Positions 12,701-27,700 of a stretch of DNA of 64,000 nucleotides are shown here, in pieces. Made by a program: the position numbers and the translations under genes. The notes beneath the pieces are model-generated. The model searched no databases, had not been told where the DNA came from, and saw only the letters and a program-made list of their open reading frames with translations. Every line of letters starts with the position of its first letter. The stretch's first letter is position 1. Source of the stretch: Congeria kusceri (lineage: Eukaryota; Mollusca; Bivalvia; Myida; Dreissenidae); the NCBI GenBank assembly GCA_027627225.1, contig CM051024.1:77799504-77863503 (forward strand), in the 5' to 3' direction.

Positions 12701-15700
12701 GCTCCGCCCTATTTCGTGTGTCTTCTACTGTTATCAACACATGGAGCTCCTCGTTCAAGTGTTCCCAGTTTGGCTTGCCTTTGTTTTGTTCCTCCTGAAA
12801 TCAGAACATTTAAAATGTGTGATGCGAGAAAAAACACAAATTTCACATGAAATATTGCATTAGATTATTAATAACTCAATTTAATTCTAAAAGAATTTGC
12901 AAATCTGCACTGTCATGTTGATAGGAACCCCACCCACCCATTTTTCTACAGATGTGCAAGAACGTTCACAATTTGTGAATTTGTTAGCTAAAGTTAAAAT
13001 ACCTTTCGCACAAGTTTTCAGACATTAACAACATTTATACCAATACGAAAATTGAATATATTCTACAAGGTGGCATTCTGATGTTTACCAAGAACCCAGA
13101 CTCTAGCCCAGGGACCATGGCTGTCACAACGCATTTGTCTCCATATTCCACAATGACCAGATAGTTTTGTATCAATGGCTTGATGCAAGCGTAATGTAAC
13201 TACTACTACAATTACAAAGGGTTACAATAGTCTCGCTCTGAGTCCTCAAAATTATTATGTGAATCAACATGGCTGAGCCTAAAGACAAAAGCTTGGCGCC
13301 TACCCCCATCAATCGTAGGAAGGGGAGACCTATCATTTTATTAATGGATTGGATAAACTCACCAGACTGTCGGATCAGTTTGCATCTATGAGTAATTCAG
13401 TATTCATATATATCTTATACAATATCAATAAACTGGCACAAGTCTAATATATTGGAAATCCCACGTCTGAAATCTTGGAAATGGCAATAAGTCAGAAATG
13501 CAGCTGCTTTTGATAAATTTCTGTTCAAAACTTGGTCTGGTTTGGGGACGAATTAAATTTAATGTTTTGAGTAAAAAATCTTACCACAAGTGGACTGATT
13601 TTTTGTTTAACCATATAATTTATTTTAATCAACAATTTATTTGCAAAATGGCCCGATCATAAAGATGCAAATGTTTTTAACAATAACGTTTACACCATAT
13701 AAAATATTAGTAGCCTTTGACAAAAGCATTGTAATCACAATGGAAGAGATTAGCATAGTGCTACATGACACAACTATGTGTAAAATTTACCAGTCTTTAA
13801 TACAAATCGTAATATCCTACAAAATTCACGCATATCAATGCAAAATAATTGCAAAATTTTTCAGCATTTATTTGCATTATGGAGAATAACATTGGAATTG
13901 GAATTAATGCAGCGGGCAACAATTTGATATGTCGCCCGCTACCGCTATGTTGCCCGGTACGCAAATGATACGGGATTTAGCTTAATTTAAAGTCTGTGTC
14001 ATGTAGAGGTTTGATTGTTTATATTTTTTACTCTGATTTTGTTCGGTATAATAAAATAAATATTGACTTGAGGGTGACAGTGCGTCACATCAACCCTCGA
14101 CAAACACTGCCAACCTCAGCTAAAGCCTCGGTCGACAGTGTTGCCTCGGGTTTACAAGATGCACTGTCACCCTCAAGGAAGTCAATATTTATATAATTAC
14201 TAAGTTTGAGATTGAGAACATTCGTAATCATGGGGAAAGTACTGGTTTTACCCAGGAATCTATCTCAGCCATAGGTGCTAGTCACAATCAGGCAGCTAGT
14301 ACTGGTTCTACCCAGGAATCTGTCTAAGTCATAGGTTTAAGCCCCAACCACACTGACCTTGACCTTGTCCCTCATTGAGCCTTTGCCTCGCACCATGATC
14401 TTGCAGCCTGTGTATTGCTCCAGCTCCTTGGCCGTCATGCCCCTGGGACCCAATATTCGACCAACAAAGTTAAACTGCAAATGAGAAATGCCACCAGTAC
14501 ATACATGTATGATGAAAAATAATCATATTTAATAATCAGGATGTTATTTTGGGATATGTTAATTTATACAGACAATGTTGCAGCCCCAGCACATAACAAA
14601 AATATTTTTACTTACACAACTTGACAAAACTACAACAAATGTTTGATCTTCAACAGAAATATGATTGTAGCATTTGTGTATCATTACATATAATTACATT
14701 TGTTTTTGATAGCCGATACCCCAAAAATCAAAATTAACTCTATGGTAAATCTTCAGGAATTAAGTACCTTTTCAGATGGTTTAGAGACAAAATAACTCAT
14801 TGATGAGAATGACGGCAATATATCAACTTTCACAGATTTTCCAAATAAGTACAAGAAAATGTCCATAATACTTACTTCTGGATGTTCTTTAACAGGAACA
14901 AATAGTTTTTCTTGTAACGTGACTATGGGGCCCAGTGGATCTGGGAGGTTTAGGTTCTCTCGGGCCGTGGATTTGTTGTGGAACAGGCACAACCTCACTC
15001 TGTTGATTTCTGAAACGACACACATAAATACAAACATAAAGACACGTTTATTATATAATTATTCTTACTGTAAAAAACATGCAAATACATGTGATTATAA
15101 ACAAGACATGCCTATCAGAAGTTCAGTTTAGATTTCAGTTCTAATAATTGTCACGATTGAAATGTTTGCAACATATTCTGATAAAATAATATAATAATCG
15201 ACTCATTCAACTTAATATATCTGGACACTAAATTACTCGCATCAGAATGCAACACCACTTCACCACACGAAAATCAGGGAGGACCTATCTAATACTGAAG
15301 CATGCTTACATTTAAGCAACAATTCAGAAGTGCCAGCATACTATTATGTACATATTAAGCCAACAAGGAACAAGAGTTACTGAAGAGTTCCACTAAACTA
15401 ATTTTGTGCACAGGAACTCACAAAATGGCAATGTCTGTTTAGACTCTCTGTCTGCAATGCGTTTTCCAGTTATATTTTGCGTGAAACATGTTCCAATTTT
15501 TCTTCATTTGAACCTGTTTTAAGTTTTGAGTGAGGCGGCCATTTTAGTTACAAGATTCCTACTCTGAACTGGTCAGCTATGCTCCATAAACAAACAGCCA
15601 ATTGACCAAGAAATATCACCAAAATCTCCATCATGATGGCTGCAATCATCTGAAGGAAAATAAACACTAAATTCCCCTGACTGACCAGAGATTGGCATCC

Positions 15701-18700
15701 AAATGACCAACCAACTGAAGGGGGCCTTTCAATACCTGCTATTTAACTCAGACATTTTCAACATCTGTACTGTTTATTTCTGAATACCAGAATTAATGGT
15801 GTTTCACATGAAAGGAAACATTCTCAGGTTGTTAATGCCTGGTGTTTACAAGATAACCTGTCTTTGTACAGTGCAGGTACATCAGTCTCAGATTTTCTTA
15901 CAAATAATTATCAAAATATTAGATTTTCCTAAAAATAATCATCCTATTATTCTACAAATAAATAAGATGAATATTGCATAATTGAAACACAATCATATGT
16001 AAACCATAAGAGTTTAACATAATTTCCAAACAAACTTAGCTGAATACTGCTGGTTTAGTGCATAATTGAAACACAGTCACATGTAAACCATAAGAGTTTA
16101 ATATAATTTCCAAACAAACTTAAAATGATATGCGAGTATTCGCTTGATCTTTCTTAAAGACACTAAGTACTGGTTCTACCTAGCTAATGGACTCGAAAGT
16201 GTGCCAAAGACTGGCTTGCGACACAAGCTTAAATAAATAGTTTTCAAACAAAGTACCTACAAATGTGAAATAATTTTGAACTCAGCAGTCAGTATGCAAT
16301 GTCCAGTGAAAACCTGATATACAGCAATTCCTATGCCATGGCAGCCGAGTTTTAGCTGCATACACATTCCAGTCACAAACATTTTATACTGGTGTTTTGA
16401 GTTCAACAAATGATTAGTGAAACTCCATTGTGTGTCCCTCAGGAATGTCTAACAGACAGGTCCAAACTGTGTACATTAAGTGTCCAAGATTAATCCACCA
16501 TCTTCTAGAATTGTAGAAGACTGAATAAATGTATGTTAGCTATTAATTCATTGAACGGATGATCAATCTGAGACATTATTTCACAAGACAAGACAACATA
16601 AGTAGACATTCCTGTGCAGTCTCTCTCAAATAACAATAGCGCATATGACAATTTTAGAAAACCTGAAGTGAAACAACCTACATACTAAGAAATCAAATCT
16701 CTGAAGCAAGTGCTGTTGAAGACAAAATATAGCAGGTCTAAATCAAGTACTACTGTAGAGTATACACATTTTTCAAAGCTATCACATGGGTTTTCAGTGT
16801 AGCAATTAACATTGCCCGCTAATCGCCCATATCCTGTCAGGTAAAACTGCATTCACACTCGCACTAATAATCCTAAAGCCGTGTTTGGCCATTCAGCAAT
16901 ATTCCTATTGTTAGGTACTCTAAAGATGAGACATAATTTGAGAAAAATAATCATGCACTCGTAACACATTACGTTTGAATAATTGTTTTAAAGACCCATC
17001 ACAATTTTTCTCACAGTTGGGAGATATTTAGAAGTAAAATATATAACGTAGGGTCACCTGGGTAATAAATATGAACAACAATGTATATTAAACAGTGTCC
17101 AATTTATTTCCGTTATTTTCGCTTTTTTTAATACAACAGTCTAATAAAAGGATCACTTTCAGTTGCAACATTTTTATTTCATGTTTGCCATAAAAATCTA
17201 CAATGAGCAAATAGTTTTGAAAATATTTCCAGGTAATAATACATTTTATTAATATGTTTTACATGTTAATTGCAGGTTCCCAAAAATATACCTCAAAGTT
17301 CATACCACTTTCTGGCATCCCCACCAGTGTATACAAAATCCCATCTTCCCACTATGGCATCACTGTTGATGCAATCTGTCACATTAAGATCAACACAAGC
17401 AAGTGGCATGGTGGGTTCCCATCCATTATTCTTCCTTGTACCAAACTGTACCACCCATAGTTAATATAAACTCTGAATTTTATTTCTTCTTAATTCCAAG
17501 TCATTAAAACATTTTCTCATTTTTCTATATATCATCTCTTGAAAGCCAGAAGGGGCTATCAGCCTTCTGTGCACACATATACTGATAGCACCTTAATGGC
17601 GTTCAAAAGACAATAACAGTTTCTTCAAAGATGGACTTCACTTATGTCAACTATTCACTCAATTTTAAAATACATTTAGCATCTGGAAAATTGGTTTATA
17701 CAGGTTTTTTTTTAAACAATCTGACATTTTCTTCTTGACTTTCAGTATTTATTTTAAGTAACACAAAGATTACGGTATATTTGTTAAAAGTAAATACAAT
17801 GGAAAATCCCCAGAAAAAGAGATGCAGTGATGCAATGGCCACAATGGAAATGCTTTAGCATAAATTACTTTATTTCTGACTAAACATGATTTAAACATTC
17901 CTATGTTTTAAAATATTCTTTTTACATACTTCTTAATGAAATGTAATATGCAAAAACATCAACAATTACTTTAAAGTGCAGTCAATATTGTCAGTTCACA
18001 ACATGTCTTTTTATACAAGATAATTTAACATCTTAATTTGGGTCACTATGGGAGGTCCGCTAGAGGGTGGAATCAAAATGAGTGGGCAACTGCATGTTGC
18101 TACAAAGCTCAAAATAACTGACCCAAAAGAAATGTTCAAAACTACAAGATACTTTCCTTATGAGGCGTAAAAAAAAATTATGTTTGTTTCAGGTAACATG
18201 CCCCCCCAAAAATAGGGTAGGTAGGTCGGGATTTTTTTTGGGGGGGGGGGGGGGGGTAAATGGTCACTTTGAAGATTCATTCTAAAACTGAATAAATATT
18301 CAAAACATATCAGTAATAACCTTAAACACTGTTTATAAGTGGATACTATCAAAACAAAACACTTATTTATCCAAAACACATTTAATTATTGAAAAAGGTA
18401 AATCAAAAATCAATCTGACAAACCCAATAAAATGTTCTTGGGCATTTTTTTAGGGTAGGTCGAGTTACCTGAAACAAACATGGTTTTTTGTTACGCCTGA
18501 TTAAAATCTACATCTTACAAATACAGAAGTAAACAGTCACAAGTCATGAATATAGAGGTGAATTATAAATTAAAAAGCATGAGTGCCGATGGAAATTGTT
18601 GCAATTCTTTCCATTTCTGTACCCAAACTGGAAATCCACATGCAAACTGACCTCAGTGCGTTAGAAAATAGAAGCGGATAAGGCAGTATGAGTCTGATGC

Positions 18701-21700
18701 GTCTGCTTCAAAAATTATTTTTGACAACCATGATTACCTTTACAACCTCCTTCACACCACCCTATCAATCACCGGTCATGCTGATTTGTCAAAGTACACA
18801 CTGATTTGTCAAAGATTCAATTAAGAATGCACCGCTGGGGTGCCCCTGGGTACACGATATTAATTAATCTGACAAGGTCATTGGCTGATTTATTCTGGCA
18901 TGCAAATGAGACATCTACAGAGCAGGGGGATGTACAATATAATTTTACCAGATTTAAATGCATGTTAATATGGACATGGACGAGCATCAGTGTACTAAGC
19001 TTTTCTGCAGGATCTGATGTACTAAGCTTTTCTGCAGGATCTGACATAGAAGTAAATACTATGGAGAGTACATGTAGTCACTTTATAGGTATATCCATTA
19101 AGTGAACACAAGGAAAATACAGTAACTGCACATCCTCGCATGTATTACATGTAAATGGATTACAATGAGACAATACCTCAGAAATAAAGAAATTACAGAA
19201 GGCAACTAATTTCTAAGTAAAAATATACCCTTATTTCACCATTATCAGTCAAGAAATGTACAAAGTAGGTAATGCATTCATTTTCCAGGTTAAACGTTGT
19301 CATAAAACATGCCACAATTATTTCTATACTCCTGGCAATAACCCAGGCTACCATCAACTGTCAAAGAAACAAGTAAGCACATCGCTTTAATAAAATTTTC
19401 ACCTCAGCAATGCCTGTCAAATGCTGAGGAGTAATTATAAAGTATATAGTCACATGCTATGTGCCTGTCCAAATAAATTATGTAGTTTTAACACTCTAAG
19501 TGTAAGTTATGGCTACTTCATTGTCAGTAATGACAAAGTTCAACAACAGATTTTTCAGAACTGAAGGAAGAAATGTCACTCAATAAAGATCTAACCTGTA
19601 AGAAAAAGTATACACATTACATAACACAATAATTTTGTTCAACAGAAACTAAGTCCAATGATGGTCATCTTTCAAGAAAAATGCAAAATTTTAAAGAACA
19701 GGATATGAGATAATTATTATCGGTTTAACTACAAAAGAAAGACATTGGTAGAACTATCATAAGATGTACACAGAAGAGTGATCTTGTTTGCCATTATCAG
19801 GTTGAAGACATTACCAGGAGAACATGTTCTGGAAAATGGTTCTCAACATAATTGGATCCAAACCAGTCAACAGCCTATTTATTAAGCAGCATGAATGAAA
19901 ATTATACAACAGATTTGCAGGAACTGCCTCATAGACAGATCATCAGGATGCAGTACAATGTCTTCAAGCCATATCCGAATTCCTGCACAATTCTTGGATT
20001 GCTTCTGGTTACCCTTGGCACATGGAGGCAAGTCTGTTCAGCACCAGTGACCAAGTAATTAAACCTCCTCCATATTTCTGGAAATGGCTCATAAATGTCA
20101 TCCCTAATACTGCCACAATCCCTGTTGCTTCTGACTTGATACAATCTCAGACACCCAAAATAAGATTTTTATGACCAAGATACCCCAATGTACCCCACCC
20201 ACTGTGCTAAGGCGTAAAAAAAAAATATGTTTGTTTCAGGTCACGCAACCTACCCTAAAAAAATGCCCCGACCCTAAAACATTTTATTGGGTTTTTCAGA
20301 TTGATTTTTGTTTTATTTACCTTTTTCAATATTTAAATGTGTTTTGGATAAATAAGTGTTTTATTTTGATAGTATCCACTTATAAACAATGCTTAAGGAT
20401 ATTACTGATATGTTTTGAATATTTATTTGGTTTTATAATCTTTAAGTTGACCATTTAAAAAAAAAATAAAAAAAAATAATAAAAATCCCGACCTACCTAC
20501 CCTAATTTTTTTGGGCATGTTACCTGAAACAAACATTTTTTTTTTACGCCTAATTAATAATGTACACTATACATGTACAAATCGTGTTCACATACAGTTA
20601 CCCTACAAGGAAGCACTTCCTAGATTGATTACATAATAGTCCTGACATAATTCTATTGAACATGTATTTTGTAAATTATCAGATCTTAAGACCTCCATGT
20701 AGCTCAATTTACTTCTTTTGTTAACAATTATGCACCTATTAATATTTTACCCCAGTAGGGGAGTGGCGGCTAACCCAGGGGACTTTGCTTATTAATTTTT
20801 TTTGGGGTATAATTCCCCACCCTAGAGCCAAGCATTTTTTTCTAAATCCCCACAGTGGGAGATGCTTGGTGTATCAAATTGCCTAGGGGGCCAATATTAC
20901 CGGGATCTATAAACTGACCAAAGTCTATTGGCCGGAACGGGGAATTATTCTGCCTGTCAAATTCCCGCCTTTCGGGAATCACTTTCAGGGCAAAAATATC
21001 GATAGGTGCATTATAATCGTGACTATTCACTCCTGTAACAGTAACATTGTGAGACGTCTGTAATAACACTTAAGTAAAAGAACCCAAGGAATCCCAAAAC
21101 ATTTTCTAATCTGTTGCCAGAGGAACCAAATTTGTGGCACAACCAAACACAACAAAGACTTGATGTAACAAAGCATGAAATATAATCTGCTCTGACAGGT
21201 TTACAACAATCTACAACAGGTCCTGGGAAAAAGATCAATGGATTCTGGCCCATGTTCAATGCACCATACTTACAATGATCACAAAAACTGGGTGCCAACT
21301 CATTACTAGTTTTGTGTATTCACTGCTGACAGAAAATGTTAAATTATCTCACACACATCCCACAACTTATTTCTTTCATAAACAATTTTCCAGCAACAGT
21401 AGACCTGATGATGGTATAAGAAATGTGCTGTACTTGCAATTAATGTATTTCACATTATGTTGCAATCTATTTGCAAGCAGGAAGAGATCAGAAATTGTGG
21501 ATCATTATTTCTGGTTAATTTTGTAAATCATAGAAATTGGTAAGATTTGACTTGTACTTCTATGGTACCTGGTAAATCATGTTAAACAATTCTACAATTG
21601 TATGGCTCAAATATAATTAACCAAATTTATTTATTATATATCAATTGTCATACCGTCAATATTCAGACAATAAATTGGTTTAAATTTTGGGTTACATTAA

Positions 21701-24700
21701 AAATAATGTACATCCTCAACAACTTTTCTAATGAAAATTTCATTGAAAAAAAGATTCTCAAACATTTCAGACGTATTTATCTTTAAAAACAGTTTTACCT
21801 ACATGAATGCACTAAGCTTCATGAAAAAGGTGAATGCAATCATTCAGGTGCAAATCGTTTCATGTATTGCAATTACTCACACCAGGTATGACAGTTATAT
21901 CTCCATAGACAGGTCATAGGCAATAAAAGCAACTACATACTGTAGGACACAATTGGTTGACCTGTTCAAAAGTCTCCAAAGAACGAAACCATTTATAAAG
22001 AGACAAGAAAGATTTTGTATTTTTCAAAACCAGTTTGATCTTGGATTCTTTACACTTAATGGAACCGTTCGAAAAATCAACTGATTGTATAATACATGGC
22101 TTTTTTCTATAGATATGATTGGGGCCAACAAAAGCATATTCATCGAGCAATATTTCTTTGAATTATAAAATACATTTCCTCCCAATATTTGACTTTACCA
22201 CTGGATTTTTTATTCCATTTAAATAGCACTCTTGCATTTTTTTCTATCTTTTTTGGGGGTACAGTACGCTATGATGCTTTGACAAAAAGACTTCAAAATC
22301 GTATGGTTATAATCAAGGTAGAAAAATAACATTTCTACATGACCAAACATTTCTCTAGCAAATCACAGTAAGAAACCGTATACTACCTAATAAAACCGTA
22401 GTTACAATAAATGTATAATCAGCAGGCCATGCAAATAGGTATCTTGCAGGTTATTACAAACATTCAGTAGGACAATAAACACAAGACATCAACATAATTC
22501 TTTTTAGCTTAGGCGTAAAAAAAAAAGTGGCGCGTCATGATAAAACCGGTCTTAATGCATGTGCGTAGTGTCGTCCCGGATAAGCCTGTGCAGTCCGCAC
22601 AGGCTAATCCGGGACGGCACTTTCCGCTTCTATGGCATTTTCTGTTTCAAGGATGTCTGTTCTAAACATATATCCACTATAGGTGGAAAGTGCCGTCCTG
22701 GATTAGCCTGTGCGGGACGACACTTTACGCATATGCATTAAGACCGGTTTTCCCACGATGCGCCTCATATGTTTGTTTCAGGTTACATGCCCCAAAAAGA
22801 GTCTAAAACTGAACAAATATTCAAAACATATCAGTAATATCCTTAAACATTGTTTATAAGTGGATACTATCAAAACAAAACACTTTTTTATCCAAAATCA
22901 CATTTAATTATTGAAAAAGGTAAATAAAACAAAAATCAATCTGACAAACCCAATAAAATGTTCTGGGTCGGGGCATTTTTTTAGGGTAGGTCGGGTGACC
23001 TGAAACAAACAAAATTTTTTTACGCCTTAACTACCAAATGGGTAACACTAGTAATGCAGCCAGAATTAATTCGCTTTTACAGCAGATACTCGTACCTAGG
23101 AAGACGAGAAATACAACAATGGTACACGAAAAAACTAAAATGATAAATAGCCAATTAGACATTTGAAGTACAATATCACAAATCCCAGAAAAATAAAAAT
23201 CAGGTGGATTTTTTATTTAAGAGACATCTGAGCAAGTCTGCACTTGGCAGAAAATTGAAATGCTGAAATAAGGCCAGTTAATCTGGAATCAACAGCTCTG
23301 TTTTGGTGCCTGCAGACAACAACACAAAATCGTATGCAGTGTCACAAATTGCTTTCACTTGCCCGTCCTATGATGTGTGCACAGAATATTAAGAATGCCT
23401 TTCCGAATAGCTAATACCAGAGACAAAGAGAGTGCATTTGCTCAATGAATGAGGAGCATAATAACTGAAACTCATTATATCTAACTTTTAACACCATACA
23501 AACTGTCAAAGAAGGCAATCATCAAGTTTCATCTTCTAATGCTCAATTAACATGTTGTTATTAATAATTATGAAAGTATTGAGTGTTGAATGACTGCCAA
23601 ACAAACTATGAAAAGAATTTCAAAAATCAATCCAAATGAAAGATATGAAACCCATGAAAGCCCTTCTCCATGTCTGTCATTTTGTGAAAAGTGCTGTACA
23701 GCATTGATTCACATGTAAATTGCTGAATATAGTTTTTTTCCTATATATCTTCACTATTCATCCATTGTCCATCAATTTTCAGTATCAATTCAATACATTT
23801 TCCTATTAATATACTAGGTGTTTGTAATGTTAATAGTCCAAATACTTCATATCAAGTACATAAATAACTACATTTAATTGGACATATCCTATAATTATCG
23901 ACATAATTATGTATTTTATAAAGTATTTACAATATATTTCGGACCCTAAAGTACTGAGATATAATAAAATGACTGTAAATAAAATTAAGAAACTTTTCTA
24001 GCTACATAATAATGATATTAAAACTAAGTTCATGAAATCGTAAAATTCAAGCAATTTCGTTTGAGATAATTCAGCAGTGATTCAGCAATCATTCAACCCT
24101 TGGGACACAGAGAAAATTGTTCAAATCTTTAAAATTGTATCTTCCATATCCATTCTTCACAGCATTATGGGTATGCATATAATGAGAAACACATCTTGGA
24201 TGTGGGAGCATATTTCAGGGGAATGTCTGCCAAGATGTATGACAAACATGGATTAGAAACAAACTGGGCCTCTCAAGTGTTTGAAATGTTCTTGTAAAAG
24301 CATGACTGATGTGAAAGCCAGATAAGATATCTCAGAAAGGCACTGCACATGTGGTGGTGGCCACATATTAAAGGGGGATAACCAGGAATTACTTCTGTAG
24401 TCAGTAGATTACAATGATTACAGACCAAAATTACATAAATACAAAACTAACATTAAGTAAATTCTGCAGTGAACAAAATCATACAAAAATTACAAATATA
24501 TCAATAATTCAATACCAAACTTACAATGAATTAAAATGTTTATGGTCTAAAATATATTGTCTAAGAGTAATACTTCCAACACTGAAGCATTGAAACTAAT
24601 GGAACCAAGACAGGTGACAATTTATATTCAAGTGTTAACTAGTAGTAACCAGTTTGTTATATTATATTTGTTCTCTGTTAATATTATCTGATGACTGTAA

Positions 24701-27700
24701 TACTATACAGTTGTTTAGTTCAGCAAAACATGTATTGAACCATCAAACGGTACTGGGTATATTAAATTGCTGCCACCTGCCTTTGAAAATGTGAAAGTAC
24801 TGTGACTCATTGGAAACTTTGGGAAACTATATGATTGTAAATTCATTCATTCAAATTCCAGAGAATATGAATGTTACACGTGTCAAGCTTATGTATACTT
24901 GCAAAGCCCAAATTCAGTGTATGCTGTAGATGAGCAAAGATTATGTAAATATCACTCTACTGCTGAAACCATACCAATAAGTAGAGTTTACAGCAGTTAT
25001 TCCAAATTAAGTATCAGAAGCTGTAAATTTTAATGAAAGATCAGCAGCCGCTATCGGCAGCTATGATTCTAGATTCAATAACAAAACTTTATTTACTATT
25101 TTTAATGATGGCTATTCCAGAACCTCATACAGCAGTAGTCTTCATTTTGATTCCAAATTCCAAATCAGAACTTCCACATTTTAATGATAGCTCTGTGGAA
25201 ACCTTACCCAAACATTATGCCAGATCATTAAGCACCAAACAAGCTTCTCTGATAGGCAGGTTATCACAGATTAAACAAAGTCCAACATCAATTACAGCCT
25301 GCTAGAAAACAGTTGAACATAGCTTCTACTCTTAACAGACTGGTATTTGTTTGGGGAGGCAGAACAGGTGCAAGATATATGCATATAGTCTTTGAAAGAA
25401 AAACAATACACCATTTGCTGCATGCATCTACAACAGTGTTTTGTTAGGGCCAATTTGAGGCCGTAATTCAGCACCATTCCTGGGCTTAAATATATATATA
25501 TTTGTCTCCTATGTTTGCCCTAAAATTCCCCTCGGAAGTAAGCTGTATTCTGAAAAACAACAACACCAAAATCGGACAAATATTTGGCTAAGATAGAGGA
25601 GTTTTCGTAAACAATCCCAGCAATTTTTCATCAAAGCAAGTTAATCTATCATTTGTAGCAAAACAATTCATTCATCTTTTATAACAAAGGAGAATAGAAA
25701 TATTTAATAATGCTTTTCTAAAACAAATCCCCTATTGCCGTCAAATTCCCCATCTGTAGGCCCCGCCACCTGTCCCCCAAGGGTGGATAAAAACACTGGA
25801 AGAGCATGATTTTACAAGTTAAACAAATACGACCACAATATTTTCAGCCAGGGGAAGCCATGAGATTCTTACATGAATATATTTGAGGCGCGTGGTAGGA
25901 AAACCGGGCTTAATGCATGTGCATAAAGTGTCGTCCCCCATTAGCCTGTGCAGTCCACACAGGCTTATCCGGAACGGCACTTTCCGCCTACTGTGGATTT
26001 ATGTTTAGAAGGGACTTCCTTGAAAAAGAAAATACCATAAAAGCGGAAATTTTTGTCCTCGATTAGCCTGTGCCGACCCTAATCCGGGACGACACTTTAC
26101 GCTCATGCATTAAGCCAGGTTTTCCCAAGACAAGCCTCATTCAATGTGGTACTTGTGAGACTACACGGAAGCACAAAATGAAAGGTGTATGTAATACAAG
26201 AAGATTTAAAAACCCAAATTGAAACTACATTTACCCCACATTCATAGCCTTGTTCACAATTCATTATCAAAATAATCTGACAAATGAAATAAAAGCCTGC
26301 AGTTGGCATATCATACTTGATTGCCAGTATTTTAAATCATCATGAACTGTAACAATGTGGCTATTTGCAGTTAGCATAGGATACATAAATAAATCTGTAT
26401 TCACACATAGGTCAAATAAAGAAGGGCCTGATGCAGTAAATGGTGAATGGTTTCCTTTCGGAAAAGTTGAATCAAACAAATGAAACAGCAAGGAATGCTT
26501 TGAACGTTTCATAAAATTACCAGTGTTCTTCCGCTAGTGTGGAATCTATGAAATAAACATTTATCTATTTTATGATTATCTAAGTTGAAGCATCTGTCCT
26601 GATTGAATGTTAAAATGGTAAATGGTAAAGAAGTAAGCACATAAACTGCCATCCTTCAATTGCCTTCTTTTTTTACCGTTAACTGTAAGAACAGATGCAT
26701 TCTGTTCCATTGGAATAAAAAGGGAACCAAAGAATTGAAAACTTCTTTCACAGTAATAAGATATACAAAGTCGTTAACTTTTGATTTTCCTCTTAGAATC
26801 AGGCATTAAACTGGGTACTAAATCCTTGAAGTCTCAGCCACTGTGAGTAGTTAAATGAATTTTCATGGGAAAATGTTGGGCTGATTACTAGCAATCATTC
26901 TATTAGCAGCGTTCTCAGTCAGAGGGGGGAGATATTAGAACAAGCTGGCTGCTGATGATTAGATGTTGGATGAAATTGTATAGTCAATGTTGGCAAACAG
27001 TGGGAACAAACTGCTGTTTGTAGTTGAAAACTAAATAGTTAGGACATTCAGTATAGTTGAATGAAGGATTGTGCAGATCATTGAAAGGACAAAGGTTGAT
27101 AAGGTTCATGACTTTTCAATCAAAATATTGTTTCTGTCATGCACCAATAATATTTTCTCCAGGGGGGGGTGTGTGACAGGCATAAACTGGATTTCAGTCT
27201 GAAAGACATTCCAGACAGGCTGAATGATGATTCTGGGTCCTGGGAAATATCTTTAGTCAGATGTTAAATCCTGGTAATATGCATCTCCCACTGTGGGGAT
27301 TTAGAGGGGGGGGGGATTATTGATAGGTGCATCACTAGAACCCTTTGTTCTTTCAACTATTGTTACACACTATTTTCCAGATCAGTGGGTGAAGCCATGG
27401 TTTCAAAGTGGTATCATGTATATTTTCAATTTTAGAACAATATGTTCGTTTCAGGTTACTATGGTAAAGAATGCAACAATACAAGTCTGTGTCTGTAGCA
27501 CAACAAACAACAATCATGTGAAGTATCCTTTGTAAAATGGGGCTTAGTTTACAATGAATAGCACTGTATTAATATCATAAAACCACATTTTTTGAGGGAA
27601 TATTGGCAGTGATCAATTATCAATTCTCTTGATCAATCTGATCTACTGTACCTCAAAGAGCCCCATGTACATAGCATATCAGATTTCTAATTATCATGAT

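Noticed and set aside
12490..12798. Plus-strand 102-codon open frame
   Set aside because: Antisense shadow of quaking exon 4.
14859..15131. Plus-strand 90-codon open frame
   Set aside because: Antisense shadow of quaking exon 2.
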